64,000 nucleotides of DNA from Mauremys mutica (lineage: Eukaryota; Chordata; Testudines; Geoemydidae): positions 69,670,618 through 69,734,617 of the forward strand of contig NC_059080.1 in assembly GCF_020497125.1 (NCBI RefSeq), given 5' to 3'. How positions within the stretch are numbered: position 1 is the stretch's first letter; each line of letters starts with the position of its first letter. Below the pieces are notes generated by a model that searched no databases, was not told the DNA's origin, and worked only from the letters and a program-made list of their open reading frames with translations. Shown one piece after another: positions 1 to 14,010 of the stretch. The position numbers and the translations under genes are program-made.

Positions 1-1237
1 ATTCCTTGGCATATAGCAGATTTGAAATCTCCGTGGGTGGATGACTGCAGCTTGGAATCTGAATAAGTTCATTTTTAAGGTGGTTAGCCATCCTCCACCC
101 CCCTCCATATATGTTATTTGAAAGATTATAATGAAATTATAATCCACAATTCAGTAGACACCAAAAAGGATCTGAAAATTTGTATAATTATCTAAATCTT
201 CAGATGCTTAACTAAACCTCCATACCTTCTGAAAATAGTATATCACACATTTCCTCCCTGTCTGTCACAACTGTACAGTGAAGTGCTCCATAGGGCAGAA
301 GCCACAGACTCTGCAAGACCTTGTGGAGAGGGTGGCCTTACAACTATTGTTCATTGCATACAAGAATCTTCCAATATGTGCAGAAATTCACAAACACACG
401 AGTCTTTTTAGCAGTCACTACTAGAAACTGCAACAAAGTTCCCATTAGCTTGAAAACGTACATATAAACAGGAAGCTCTTATAAATTTACAGTAGGAAAG
501 AAGACCAGTAATAAATGGAAATAAATAATATGCAAATAGAAATTGCTGACCCTCATTGTGGCTTTCAGTAGCATTTCACCCAGCTAAATCAAATGGGCTG
601 AAATGAATGAGTTGGAAAAGAGCATTATAGATACAGCTGTACTGTAGTTTTAACTAGAGTCGTGTGTGTGCGTCTCACTTTGGTTCTGTGTTATCATCAT
701 GGTTGGCTACATATCTACATGATGACAGAAAAGACAGAGGCACACAGAAAACAGCAGGAGAAAATCTGAAGGCTGTTCATTTCTCTAATTCAGTCTGCAT
801 TAAGGATGTGGATAAGACAGATACTGCATATGCTCTGGGCAAACTGAGTGACTCAGTCAACATAACTGGATACAGTGGTCATGCTTAAATTCTTGTCAAT
901 TGCATTAGATAACTGAGTAACCCAGGATAACTAAATAATGTTGCTGCTCTTTGCAGCACTTCCCTCTAATTCCTGGTGGTAACAATATACTATATATTAT
1001 AGGAATGCTGCCAATTTTTAGGTAACATTAGCAAGTTATCAGAACTGGCAAGGTTAATTACTAAACTTTGAGTATGAGCACTTAATTCTCCCTACCCCAC
1101 TTTCATTAATGCTTATGTTTATTTTCATTTGCTCTTTTCTTCCCACCCTTGTATTCAATTCCTTAGACATGCCTTTGCCTTCTTGTCTGTTGGTAAGAAT
1201 AGGAAACACTTTCAAAAGAGCACAGCACCTGCCATCA

Positions 1238-1442
1238 GACCCAGATTTTCATAAGTCTTCAGCTACCAATTAGGCACCAGAATCACATGACCAGCTTTTC
1301 AGAACAGCTTCAGTATGTTGGGTACTGAACTTTTCCCCAAATCTGGCCATCAGTGTCACAGTGGGAGTTGCTGGGTGCTGAGCACTTTTGAAACTCTGGC
1401 TGGAGCCTAGATGGAAGCTGGACTCTTTTGAAAATCTGGCCC
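1238..1442. repeat. Degenerate palindromic MITE-like repeat
   Basis: The left end reads ccagattttcataag and the right end cttttgaaaatctggccc, which are inverted relative to each other. Two further diverged internal copies of the 'ctttTGAAA...CTGG' end lie near 1385-1402. Palindromes of this 'ttttgaaaatctggcc' type are common in sauropsid genomes. The copy is old and its exact ends are uncertain. Confidence 0.4.
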
Positions 1443-2405
1443 TGAGGTGATAAACTTCTTAGTACTACCACTGAATTATCTCCATTTTGCACTAATCTAA
1501 CTCCATTCACTTCCATGAAAGGAATTAAATGGAAGGAAAAAGAACAAAATGACAGAACGGGAAAGAAAAAAAGAGAGGAAAGCTTGTATTTCAGCTGCTT
1601 ATATATTTATAAATAAAATATGGAGAACAGGCAGGAGAATGGGCCAAGAAGGGAGGCCTTCAGTGGAGTTTGAGAGGAGCAGAAAAATTACTGGTTTATT
1701 ATTTAAATGAAAGAATGTCTTTATTACACACAGACTTAAAATAGAAAACACATATTTTGAAATGACACAATAGTTTCATTAATTGAGACCATGACATTTT
1801 CTCCTCTTCTAATTCAGCAATTTAGGCTCATGAAAAAATCAGATTCTCTTGGGACTGCTACAGTATATAGAATCATTGAAGAAGATGTAATTTCATAAAT
1901 AATTACTCAGATTTTTTTTTAAACAGCTGCTGCTTCTGACTGATGTGTATGAACTTATTTATTCCATTTGTTTGTTCCTCAGCTGCTTGATCTCTAGTAC
2001 AATTTCTGGTTATCAACTCAATCAACATTTCTTTTTAGGAATAAAAACCCCAACTCTTAAAAATCTATAGTTAAAAAAGAAATTGAATAAAGTCTGTCTT
2101 CAATTTTTTGGACGAGGTTTCACAAGGTTGAAATAGGCTTTATTTTTTGTTTATTACATGTACAGGGAGGATATGGGTTTTCTTGGCCATGTTAAACATG
2201 TTTAAAGAAATAGATCTTTTAAAAATAAATTACAGGCACCTATTCTGCCCTGTATTTAATAGATGCCACTGATAAGCAAATCAACACTTGCTTCATTTGA
2301 AGACCTGGAGTTTAATTATTTGCTCCATGTTTTGAGTGCCACTCATTTATCTGCACAGAACTTTCTAATCCACAAAAAATTACGTCTGTGAAAATTAGAC
2401 CTCTA

Positions 2406-2491
2406 GGGCCAAATCCTCAGTTGTAATCTAGCATATCTCAGTTGAAATCAATAGAGCAGTGTCAATTTACACCAGCTGTGCATCTGGCTAT
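2406..2491. repeat. Foldback repeat remnant
   Basis: It begins ggccaaatcctcag and ends with accagctg...catctgg, with a degraded 'ttgaaatcaat' centre. This is the layout of the short palindromic repeats whose centre is 'cattgacttcaatgg'. Both arms are diverged, so it is an ancient copy. Confidence 0.45.
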
Positions 2492-3027
2492 TAGACACAA
2501 ATCTGGCATTGGTAATTACAAAAGCCCATATTGAAAATTGTACAGTCATCTAGCAAAACTGGCAATACATTATAAATTGAGAGTTTATTACTGCTTTTTC
2601 TAAATATATCAACTGCAGAATGCACAACAGATTGGTGTGCGCCTAGAAATAATAAAAATAGAAATAAAAACATTTAACCTTGTGCTCTTTTCCAGAAATC
2701 CAAACATGCATTACTTTCAGTCAAATTGCATAAATACAATCTGTTGAAATTTATCTGTGAGTCCTTTAGAGAGGCGATATAAATATATGGTACCCATATA
2801 TTCGTCAGTGAAAATAATAATGAAGTAATAACTAGCATTTTTAACCCAAACTAGCCAAAACTGATCACTTTGGCAAAGCAGATCTGTCTGCTGAAGACCT
2901 AGGCAGAGTAGGTGTCTATGCAAATAGGGTCTGCTCCTGAAGTCTTTTCCCCCAGTGCATGATTAGATGGCAAGGGAAAGCTCATTCAGACCATGCTTAC
3001 ATACACATGAGCATGCTAGCTCTCATC

Positions 3028-3217
3028 AAGTTAGTACGAGTATAAGTAGTAGTGTAGCAATGATAGCAGGGTTGTGGCGGCAGAGGCATGGATGAGCCAT
3101 GCTGATCCATACCCACCATTTTGAGGCGGGTTTGTATTTATCACAGCTCAGCGGTGCCTCTTCTGTCACTCCCTGTCCTACCACGGCTATGCTACTATTT
3201 ATACTCATGTTAGTTCT
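3028..3217. repeat. Foldback element with ~60-bp arms
   Basis: The left arm (3028-3087) contains gttagtacgagtataagtag. The right arm (3156-3217) contains the inverted counterpart ctatttatactcatgttag. The arms pair over about 60 bases with scattered mismatches, around a loop of about 68 bp. It is a non-autonomous DNA-transposon-like foldback. The superfamily is not determined, because I saw no clear target-site duplication. Confidence 0.6.
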
Positions 3218-4780
3218 CGGTGTGGGTATGGGTATGGGTACTAGAGCAGAAGAATCATGCCCCTAGCTCATAGTATAGATGCAGCTTGTCTCTTTCAAAG
3301 TCTGACCTTCCTTTGTACCTTCCTATGGGTATGTGACAGTACGGGCAGTTCCTCTGGCAGCCATCAGCTAATCAGGGAATCTTCCCCTCTGAGAGTGTTA
3401 ATATGTTTCTTTTAAGACTTCACAACTGTGCCTGTACACAAAACTGTGGTTACTTTGAGTTTCATACTTGTAAGCTGGGATAGAACTCAAGTGCTTCTGT
3501 GGTTTCGAGACCCCAAAAATTCAAAGTACAGATCCTCCATATTTTCTATATAATAGAAAATGTTCTTTAGGACCAGCATGTTTATAACGCAGATTTTCAC
3601 AGAGCTGATGCAATCCATTGTAGGGACTAGTATATATGTGTGTCTGTATTCAGCATACATGCAGAATTAGCTTGTTTAAAACAAATTGTAGTGAAGAGAG
3701 GTCAAAATTTTTTAGCAATTGTACATTATAGAAAATAGAATGATCATTTTTGCATTTCCAAATGCAACTGAGCTGAAACAATTTCCCCAATTTTACCATA
3801 AGCAAAAATTAATTTTGCTAGGAAAACTCTGCTTTCCATTTTCAAAATTAGAATGTGTACATCAGAGCTGCAGAAGATCATCATTAAAAGAAGACCTTTC
3901 CATCTGAATGCTAGTCCCAGGATCTCCTGAGCCACTGTCACTGCTTCTTGACAAGAGACAGAGGTTAATTAAATGCATTATCTGGACTTTTTTACAGTAA
4001 AACAAGTTAGCTGTAGAATCTGTGTTATTGTAAGAGAGAAGGTGGTGGGAGCTGTGTATGGCAGTGAAAAGAACAAAGAAAAGAAATAAGTTCCTTCCTT
4101 AAGTTCTGAAATCCTTGCAACACTTGTAGCTACTATTGCCCTTAATGTTTCTTAAAATGTCTTTTCCATACTGATTTACATAATAAAAGAATAACAATTT
4201 CTTGGGTTGACTAAGTTGCTTACACATCAGCTTTGAAGTATCTCGCCTTTCTAGAACTTCTGGTTTGAGTCCCAGCAGGGTGAGCTCAGTCCTTAAGTGC
4301 AGTCATTAAAGGATTGCTCCAAAGGCCAGTGAAGTCAGAGGAAAGACTCTCACTTTAGTGGGTTTTGGATTAGGCCTAAATTTTGGCAATGGGGTAAAAG
4401 GGCTTTACTTCCTGAGGGAAAAATGTGTTCCATACAAAAAGCCTCCCTGACTCACCATACTTATATACTTGGACTATAGATACTAATATGGGGGACAGGG
4501 AGAATTAGTCAATGTGACTAGCTGGAACATTTCACATAACTTTTGGCCCATCGTGTCCTCTTACCTCCCTAAATCTCTCCATAAAAAACCAGCCAGGAAC
4601 ATCTTATCTCAACACAACCAATGACATGTCATGGATGGGCAAACCTCAAATGTTCAGAGATGTTTTATTTGGTTTATCCAGCTCATCTTGATCTGGATAT
4701 TGAGCTGGAAAACTTGTGGGATTTCCAGCGCTTCCTGGGTTCTGCTGAGGCTGGAAATAGAAATACAGGAGCACACAGAA

Positions 4781-4808
4781 ATAATAATAATTATTATTAC
4801 TATAATAA
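4781..4808. repeat. AAT/ATT microsatellite, palindromic
   Basis: A short run of ataataataa is followed directly by ttattattac and tataataaac, giving a trinucleotide repeat that reverses on itself. Confidence 0.7.
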
Positions 4809-5142
4809 ACAAGAAAGGGTCGAGTTCAACTGGGCTTTAATTCTGTACAAAGGGCCAAGTTGCTTTTAGTACTGAGTGGATTCATCCATCCGTAATAATT
4901 ATTCAGTACAAAAATTAATATGCAATTAACATCTAATCATGTATTAAGTGGGAATAAGAGAGTTATTGATCATCTAACCTCAGCTGAAATTAAAAAACCT
5001 CATTGTTTGAACCAGACAGGCATGAGTAAACCTTATTCTGACATGTGATTTACATCCCTAATTTTAAAAAAACAACTTGTTTTGGAAATGTGAATCTACA
5101 GTAGCACTGAAATGTATTAACCCAAGATATAGGGACATAAGA

Positions 5143-5260
5143 AAGGCAGCACGGTGTATGCGTCAGTTTGTGACTGGGAGTCAGTAAATCTGGGTGTTAT
5201 TCTTTGGTCTGCAATTGACTTGAACATGACCCCACAAACATTTACACATTGCCTAAGCAG
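5143..5260 (+). repeat. MIR/CORE-like SINE fragment
   Basis: The segment reads like a degraded tRNA-derived SINE head. It has a 'gactgggagtcagtaaatctgggt' type stretch followed by a 'tgcaattgacttgaacatgaccc' core-like stretch, in the order seen in MIR/CORE SINEs. The copy is old and its boundaries are approximate. Confidence 0.45.
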
Positions 5261-6249
5261 ATATGTTAGGCCTGAAAGGATCAGGATGCAAATTGGTGGC
5301 AGAATCAAGAATAAATCCCAGATTTCCTTACTCCTTAGTCATGTGCTTCAACCACTGAACTGCGGTATAAGGAACAAAATACAAACAGAATGTTTCTGTT
5401 AGTAATGAAAAGGAGGCACTCTCATTGGTTGAAAAATTAAATCATCAAACAAAAATTAGCGTTAATAAACATGAGCTGTTAGAAAAATGGCAATTATTTT
5501 CCAGGAAAAACTTTGAATAAAATCAAACAATGTCAGTTTCAGTTGAAATTTTTCATAAACTTTTTCATTGATCATCTAAATGAAATTTTAAAAAAGTGTT
5601 CAGATTTTATTTGATTGAAATCAAAATTTAAAAATTATTTTTTTCATATATTTGATATTTATTCACCTTTTCTCTTTCCACTGGTAAAGTGGGGGAGGAT
5701 GGGGAAAAGAAAGAGGAAAAAGGAAAAAAATAAAAAAGGAAAAAAAATTCAATTAGATCAGAAACATGAGTTTGTTTCAATTTCAGCATAAACAAAATGT
5801 TTAATAACTAAATGAAAATAAAAATGTTTTGACAAAAAAAAAGGAAAATTTCAACAGTAAAATATTCATGTAAAATGTTGGTATAGTTCAAAAAGTTCTA
5901 TTTTGTTGAAAAACTATTAAACTAAACATGTTCAACAGCTCCATTAGTTTCCATTGAAAGAGACTACATTTGCAAGTGAGGCTATAAACTTGTACCCATG
6001 AAGTCTGTGCACTCATCTTTTTTGTTAAAGTGACCCTACAATTCAGCTTTACCAAGTCAGCACCACTTTCTCTTGTGCTGTCCCAGTGTCCCAGGATATC
6101 TGAAATGTCCTGCTTTTTCACTCCATCAGTCAAAACATCTTCAGCTGTTTTTGAGGGGAGATTTTTTTTAAATTAAAGTAGAAAATGTTTGTTCAAGACT
6201 TATTATTTCATTGATTGGAACGGACCCTGTGCTTACCAGGAATCAGTCC

Positions 6250-6307
6250 AACAGTGTTTGAAGCAAAAGGAATAGATGAACAGTGTTTGAAGCAAAAGGA
6301 ATAGTTG
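6250..6307. repeat. Tandem duplication, 2 x 29 bp
   Basis: Two head-to-tail copies of a 29-bp unit starting aacagtgtttgaagc (6250-6278 and 6279-6307) differ at one base (atagATG versus atagTTG). The near identity indicates a recent replication-slippage duplication. Confidence 0.9.
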
Positions 6308-6430
6308 AATGAATGTAGACACTAACCAAGTTCTTTTTTTCAAAGTGAATGTTAATACTAATTGTTCATTCAAACAGCAAGTTGATGGAAAAAAACCTCC
6401 ACTCTGAGGATGTAGGAACACAGTTATTAC

Positions 6431-6602
6431 TAGACTGGATTGTACCTGTGGTCCAGTATCCTCTCTATGACTGTGGCCATTACAAGATGCTTCAGAGGAG
6501 GGAAACCTTGCAGTAGGCAGTGGTGGAATCATCTATCCTCCACATTAGGTCTCAAATAGTTAGAGGCTGGTTTAAGTCCTGAAGTATGTGGTTTGATATT
6601 CC
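6431..6602. repeat. Old CR1-like LINE fragment
   Basis: The stretch includes 'tggtccagtatcctctctatgactgtggcc', 'agatgcttcagaggag' and 'gttagaggctggtttaagtcctgaag'. It is homologous in order to the better preserved copy at 17588-18056, which has 'ctagtccagtatctgac', 'agctgcttcacaggaag' and 'gttagtggttggtatatgccctgaa'. I assign both to an old CR1-clade LINE from general knowledge of sauropsid repeats. The exact family is uncertain. Confidence 0.5.
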
Positions 6603-7198
6603 TAAGTGGCAAAACATTCTCTGAGCCCCAGAATAATCATGTATCTATGATAACATCTTACAACCAACCATTCATTTTCAGAACAGTATAAACCACAATA
6701 TATTCACATTAATTTCCAGCAGTTCTTTCTCACAGTAAAATATGCATTATGTTCAGCCCCAACTGCGCCACCCATTGTTGAGTTCACAACTCTTATTATT
6801 TATATTGTTACAGTGTCAAGAGACCAATCCCTACTTTCTTATGCTAGGTCATACAGTTTAAGGCCAGAAGAGATGACCAGATCATCTATAGACAGAAGAA
6901 GACACTGTACCTGCCCCAAAATGTTTACATGCTAACACCCCAGTCCTTAAAAGACACATGTGCTCAACTTGATTTCAGTAGGACTACTCATTCTAGCAAA
7001 GTTTAGCACATGCAGGATGGGGTCCAGAAAAGATAAGCCAGAGAAATGATGATAAAAATAAACAAGAAAAATGTTTAATGAGGTTAGCTGCATGTCTTAC
7101 TTGTTAGGTCTTTACATTTGCTAGTTTTAGTTTATGTTAAATTTTAAACCTTGTCTCTGCTATTATTTATTGTAACCCATGTCTTTTAAAATTTCTGT

Positions 7199-7344
7199 GG
7201 GCCAGATCTGATACACTTATTTCCACCAAAGTGTATCTTACTCCACAAATAGTCCCCCTAAAGTCATTGGCACTACTTTGAAGCTATTGTAGTTATGAAA
7301 TAAGGTGCTTACCCAATAGGAGCCAAGCTTTCAGAATCTGGCCC
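7199..7344. repeat. Foldback repeat with gggccagat ends
   Basis: The left end is gggccagatctgat and the right end agaatctggccct, giving about 12-bp terminal inverted repeats around a roughly 120-bp body. The body is only weakly self-complementary now. Confidence 0.45.
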
Positions 7345-8202
7345 TATTTTTCTATTTTGAAAGCCATTACCTATTTTTTAAATGTTACCTGTTGTCTGAC
7401 TATTTTCTATTATTGTCCTTCTCTGTTTTCTATTTTTATGTTTCAGCTTTAATTCTTCCCTAATTTCTATTTTTGAATTACCCTAATGCCTCCAGTTCTA
7501 AGCTTCGAAGGTCTCTCTGCCCCTTCCCTATTCCATCTGCTAGCAGGCAGAGTACATATCCACTGTATTTAGATGTGAGTAAAAACTCACATTCCAGAAG
7601 CGGAGTCAGAATTTGAGTAGTGGCAGAGTCAGAGGTGTCCGTGGGTCACAGGTGGTACCACCTTCAGTTATATCTATTGGCCTAAAAAAGCACCACACAT
7701 ACACCTAAAGGCTGCTGGGGTGGCAGTGGGGGGTGTCTCCCTATTAGCTCTGCTATGCTCCATTCCATGGACGCATGTGTTGAATTAATATTTAGATGCA
7801 TTTCAGTCTTGTCTCCTTGTTTCTGAGACTCTTTTTCAGACACTCTATTGATTTTGCATGGAACTAGGTCAGAACTACTTTGAATTGAGCTGCTCCAATT
7901 CTCACTTAACTGTAAGAAATGAGTATTAAAAATTGATATGAAAAGCAAACTTCTGCTTAATTAGCAACCATATAAAGACAGACTAGACAAGCCACAAGCT
8001 TAATAAAGATCAGAAAAAGGCTTTCATTGGCAGTGTAATATATTCATAATTGTTTGTTATAAATATAATTTCTTAAAGCATTGAATCTTTCCTTTTGCAG
8101 TATTTATACCCTGTTTATTTTCTTTGCGGTGTTTTTGAATACATATTTGTACATGATGGTCTGCACAGATCAGACAAATAAGTGTGCATCAAGAAGTAAA
8201 TA

Positions 8203-8450
8203 TAATACTTTGACATTCCAAGATTTTAAAGTACCTTATAAAGATGAGTAAAATTTTATCCCCAATTTACAGATAAATAAATGGAGGCACAAAGGTTAGA
8301 GGTAGGATTTTCAAAAGAGCTTGACATTGGCCTAACTCTACTTGCTCTGGAGTCAATAGTAAAGCTCCCCTTGACTTCAATGGGAGGAAAGTAAAGCCAA
8401 TGTTAAGTGCTTTTAAAATCCATCTCCAAGTGATTTACCAGGTTTCCATA
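8203..8450 (-). repeat. MIR-like SINE interrupted by a foldback element
   Basis: On the minus strand, 8203-8302 carries the CORE/MIR-like tail. Seen on plus it is 'ttatccccaatttacagataaataaatggaggcacaaaggtta'. The expected continuation, 'aagtgatttaccaggtttcc', resumes at about 8427 after a palindromic insert (8303-8424). The order shows the insert arrived after the SINE. Confidence 0.5.
8303..8424. repeat. Foldback MITE nested in a MIR-like SINE
   Basis: The left arm 'ggattttcaaaagagc...cattggcctaactct' pairs with the right arm 'gccaatgttaagtgcttttaaaatcc'. The centre contains 'gacttcaatgggag'. It splits the surrounding SINE, so it is younger than that SINE. Confidence 0.55.
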
Positions 8451-10416
8451 TCAACATCCCAATCTTGCAAAGACTTATGCACATATGTTTCTTTAGGTAC
8501 TCTGAGTAGAAAAAAATATTCCCCAGATTAACAGAATTCTATGCTTTAAATGATTTTTTTTAATTTTAGATTTATAAAAGACAGAAAAAAGAATGAATGA
8601 ATAAAACATGGTTATTATTATACATTACAGATTACAGAGGGAAGGTTAGCAGAGAAGCCCTCATTTTCAGTTTCTTCACACTATTGCTTGTTTGCCTCCT
8701 TAAAAATTATTCTGCTGTTTGTCAGTTAGCATAACAATAAGAAGCCATCATGACTTAGAATTAATATGTGCCTAAGCATCTTGTGGCAGGCTGGCCACAT
8801 AGAGTATATTTGTTGCAATGATAGCTTTTTAGGTAAAACATTTTCCCTAGCTCCAATTGTCAAATTAGTTTGCTGATTAGCTGGATTTCTCAGGTTGTTT
8901 AGAGCTTAAAAGTTCTTCAGAACCACAAATCACTTCAAAACCATGCATAATAAATAAATGTGGAAAGAGCACATCTCTTAATATTGAAATACAGTGATAT
9001 GTGAAAGTGCTTCAAGCATTTGAACTCCTTTATGGGACTCTTACTGAAGGGGTATCCATAAATATTTAAAGCAACAAATGGTTTCTTGACATTTACATTT
9101 TATGTGCTATTTTGGGTTAAGAATTATAGACCAATAAAGACACTTTCCATAATGATGTTCAGTTTTCAAAATTCAGCATTTAACTGTGAAAAGATTTACC
9201 TTCAGACATGTGTTTCAAAGAACTCATTAACACAGAGCTTTTGTGGCTCTGGCTAACTCCAGCCATCTGAATGAGATAATAACAGCATAGTATATCTTAA
9301 ATCCAATTTGCATTATTGTGCCTTTTAAATAATAGGTGATGAGCCCTCTGTAGAGTGTATGTTACCTACTATCAATATGGGTACACTGAGCCCTGAAGTC
9401 CTTCCACAGCTTTTGTGCACGATTGCACAACTATTCCTTTAAGTCTTGGCTTGTCCCAACTACAATTATCAAACACCCATAAAAACATGTATTTCGCCTT
9501 AGATAAAATAATAAAGTGATCTCAATATGGGTGCACCATGACGCCACATGAGTGCAGCTTTCTGCTCACAGAGTATACATTGCAGGATCAGTACCTGAGG
9601 CATTTATATAAAACAATGAGTAAGTTTTTAACTAGGGTAAAGGCCACTGAGCTTCGGTCCATGGAGTTCCATTTGCAGTAGCGTAGAGTAGTGTAGACTG
9701 AGACAGCCCAGATAACTGTAGAGCTTTCATAGTGACCACAGAATGGTTCCAGTTATGTTCTATGGCCTGAGAGGGGAGCATTCTGCCCCTCTCAAGTCTT
9801 CGCTGGGCCAGCGAAAATAAGTTATTCTTCAGATGCAACAGGAAGTATTATGGTGAATTTACAAAAACATGGGATTTGAAGGAATAATATATATATTGAT
9901 TATAATCCTGTATGTTTATAAATCAGAATATGACATAAGAATGCCTTTGGTCTTAAATTTGAAGTGTATGTATGTATATATATATATAGTAGTAAAATTT
10001 TGAAGCTGAAATTATCCCCTCTTGTCATTTAAGTAAAGTAGGACCATCTTCAAGATGAGGTGTCTGAAAATTAATTTTGCCATATACTTTATTGTTCTTG
10101 ACATATTACAAAACCAGGTGAAATCAAATATTCCAGAAGGCCATGGAAAATATCAGCATATTGTTTTTCTGACAGTGCGTCAGTGTTACTGATAAGTATC
10201 ATCCAATAACAATGTTTTGGGCCCTATAATGGGCTGCATGAGATTATAGACTGATCCACTCTGCTTTTCATTTTTAGGATTTATTAGTTTTTAGATAACC
10301 TCAGAGCTGAAGCTCCCCAGGAAAGAATAGGGGAGTGGAAATATATGAAATCTGGGCTGACAAGTGAAAACTGATTTTCTACAAAATCTTAAGAAATAAA
10401 CTGAAACCAGATCTTC

Positions 10417-10675
10417 AGCTGGGGTAAATTGACATAACTCCACCAATTCCACAGCAGCTACACTGATTAATACCAGCTGAGGATATGGTTCTATTTTCCT
10501 ACTTGTAGTATTCCAAATATATAAAACACTTTTCCTTAGTGCTGACCAACAAAGACTAACTAAAGCAGATCAACTTTAGGGCTGCTCAGCCCTACGACAT
10601 TCCAGGGCAGATTTTAGCTGGTGTAAACTACTATAGCTTCTATTGAAGTGAATGACAGTTTACACTGTCTCTCCA
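10417..10675. repeat. Two foldback repeat remnants
   Basis: One remnant spans about 10417-10492 (ttcagctggggtaaattgac ... taccagctgag). A second spans about 10604-10675 (agattttagctggtgtaaac ... gacagtttacact). Both carry the 'cagctggtgtaaat' end typical of the small palindromes scattered through this window. They are diverged and no target duplication is visible. Confidence 0.4.
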
Positions 10676-13055
10676 AAGTAACAGGAAGAGCCTGACTGCG
10701 AAAACACTACTATCTATAAGGTTTATGACCAGAGATGGTGCCATTGAAGCAAGTGATTTCACTAAGGCTGTTCATGGTAATTAGTATTATGCACAGTAGC
10801 AAGTTTGCAGGATCAGAGCATTGCATTGCACTTCTTTTCACTCTTTTGTCAGATTACCTTATAACATCATGCAAAATTGATTGCCTGTTGGGTCTCATTG
10901 CTTAATCAATCTCTTTTAAATTGCCTTTGAGTATTTCCACAGCTCAGTTTGTTTGCAGAAAATTGCTGCCATTTGATTCAGCTGATAATAGAAGTAAGAG
11001 GTGACATTCAGAAGAATCATTTGCATCAAGTAATAAGTACAAATGCTGCTCTGTAAAGTGAACTGAAGTGTTTTTGATCCCCTATGTTCCACATGCGACT
11101 GGAGTGCTTCTTCCGTAACTAAGGGATGACTTTGTCAGTGTGTGAAATTTCAAGTGGTTGTATTCAATCAGCAATAAGAAGTCACAAATATAAAAGGTTC
11201 TCACTAAAATAATCAAATTATCTACAGTGTCAACTGAAAGATATGGTGAATTAGTTCTTTTGAATGCTGCAATAAGATGATGGAGTTTTGGTAAAGTTAC
11301 ATACGTTCTTTCCATAACTTCAATGTGCACATTTCCTATTAGTTAGGATCTGAATCTATGAGATTACATGTGCCCATCTCAATTTCTTTTTTTTATTGGA
11401 AAATCAGAACATTGAAGAAGGCAGCTAGCTCCTCCCAGGACTGGACCCTTATTCAGTGTCTTTGGTTTATATTTCCATTAAATTTCTGATATTTGTTCTC
11501 CTCTTCCACTTTCCCAGTAACATGGCATTTCCAGGAAGCACATGTTAGCAGTTTATAGATATATTTCTGCTATAATTATGTGTAAACGTTAAGTTAATAA
11601 AGCCCTGTGTCATTATATTTCTCTACATAGCTCCTTGCATTACCCTGCCTCTCTAAGAATGCATAAACAAGGCTTGGTGGCAGACATTCCATGCTGAAAA
11701 TCCCTGAAAAGCCTGTGTCATGTAATATGGATCCAAACTATTCTTCAGTGCTCTCCCTATGTAGCGTTTTGGGTTACAAAGCAGGGGCCTTCCCCCTTAT
11801 GATATTTCTCTATTAAAGTAGGTAGTCTAAAAGTTCAAGGAAGGGCAGTAAATAGTTGTTAGATTTTGAGATTATGGTGCCTTTGAGATTACTCTAAATA
11901 TTCTTTATGTGAATCGTCAGCTTGGAATTGTTTTGTGATATTCTATTGCTTTTTTTTACTGTGACCTAAGAAAATCTTAAAGCTTGGGGATGAAAAAATG
12001 TCCCTGTCAGAAACATTGTTAAATCCTTATACTCCCTTCTCTTTTCAGTAGCAATCTTGTAAACTGACAGTAATTCATACAGTATCTTAATGATTCCATA
12101 AGATACTCATTAGAAATGATAAATTTGTCTTCTCATTAATGTTTTCTTGAGGTATTTTACAAAGAAAATGTTATTTTTCTCATAAACAAGTTCATCAACA
12201 GACTAATATTAAGGGACACAAAATCTAACTGGGTATCTTTGTTCAAGGTACAATAAACAATTTTGTGTACCATTGTGTGTAGGCATAGTGTAAATCTCTC
12301 TCTCTCTTCTCCTCCAAATTATATAGCTAGTTAAACCTGTATTTACCTTATAGTGCTCCACACAGCGATGCTGAAGTTCAGAAGGGCCAGCATTTCTATT
12401 ATAATCCCGAATGTTTATAAATCAGGAATATGACATAAGAATATCTTTGGGCATAAATCTAAAGCATAAAATTCCAGAGGGAATTTTTATCAAATAAGAA
12501 AAAAATGGATCAGCAGGTTTTGAATAAGTGGACAGAACAGTAATTAACTGTTGTGATTTTAAGTCTCTTTTAAATGCTTCCCCTGTACATGTTTTTGATA
12601 CAATTCATTCATAGACCATAGAAAATAGAAATGGAAACAATCTGTTGGAAGTGAGTTAGTTTTGAAATACGATTCCCCAACCTGTTGATGGGCCTGTCAT
12701 AGAAGAGATGGGGGAAGAGCAAGAAGGGGCTCTGGACAGAATAGATAGTCACCAGGGATGGTAAAAGCTGCTAAAACCTTGGCATCAACAGGGAAACCTG
12801 CTCTCCCATTTGTCTGCCTTCTCCACTCTGCACCAACTCTTGTGGTTGCAAATAGAGCAGCCGCTCATTTGACGTCAGAGGGATTATTCAATGAGTTGTA
12901 TAAGCAGAATTTAGCCCATAGATTATACTACTGGGCATACTAGAAATACTTAAATTAGTCAGGCATGGTAGATTGTGTGTAGCTTCCATTAATGCCCCTG
13001 GGAATCACAAGCCCATCTACTGAACAATATAAACCTTAGGAAACAACTTGCATAG

Positions 13056-13074
13056 AAAGAGAGAGAGAGAGAGT
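13056..13074. repeat. AG dinucleotide microsatellite
   Basis: A short uninterrupted run of agagag repeats in otherwise unremarkable intron-like DNA. Confidence 0.8.
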
Positions 13075-13458
13075 TCTAGAAGGATCAGTTAGCAGGGACA
13101 AGACAGCCTTAAAGAATTCAGATAATTTCCTAAATGTTAATTTTTAAAATATAGTTTAAAGAGCTTTGATTGGGGCATATGTTTTTGTACCATACGTATT
13201 TTCATAAAATATTGTAGTTCAATAAAAACAAGTGAATTAAAAACTGCCAGTTTTCCCCATCTCTCTTATTGTGGTGGTCATCACTCAACCAGAGGGATAA
13301 TTAAGGATGATCGCTTTTTATACTAGTCTGTTAAGTCTAAAATCCTGCTTTATGTTACTCTGTTTATATTTATTCACAGTACTGGATGATTAGTGAAAAT
13401 GGAATACTGTCTGGGAGAGAATACCATAGTATGAATTTAATTAAACTGCACTAGATAA

Positions 13459-14010
<552 letters not shown>

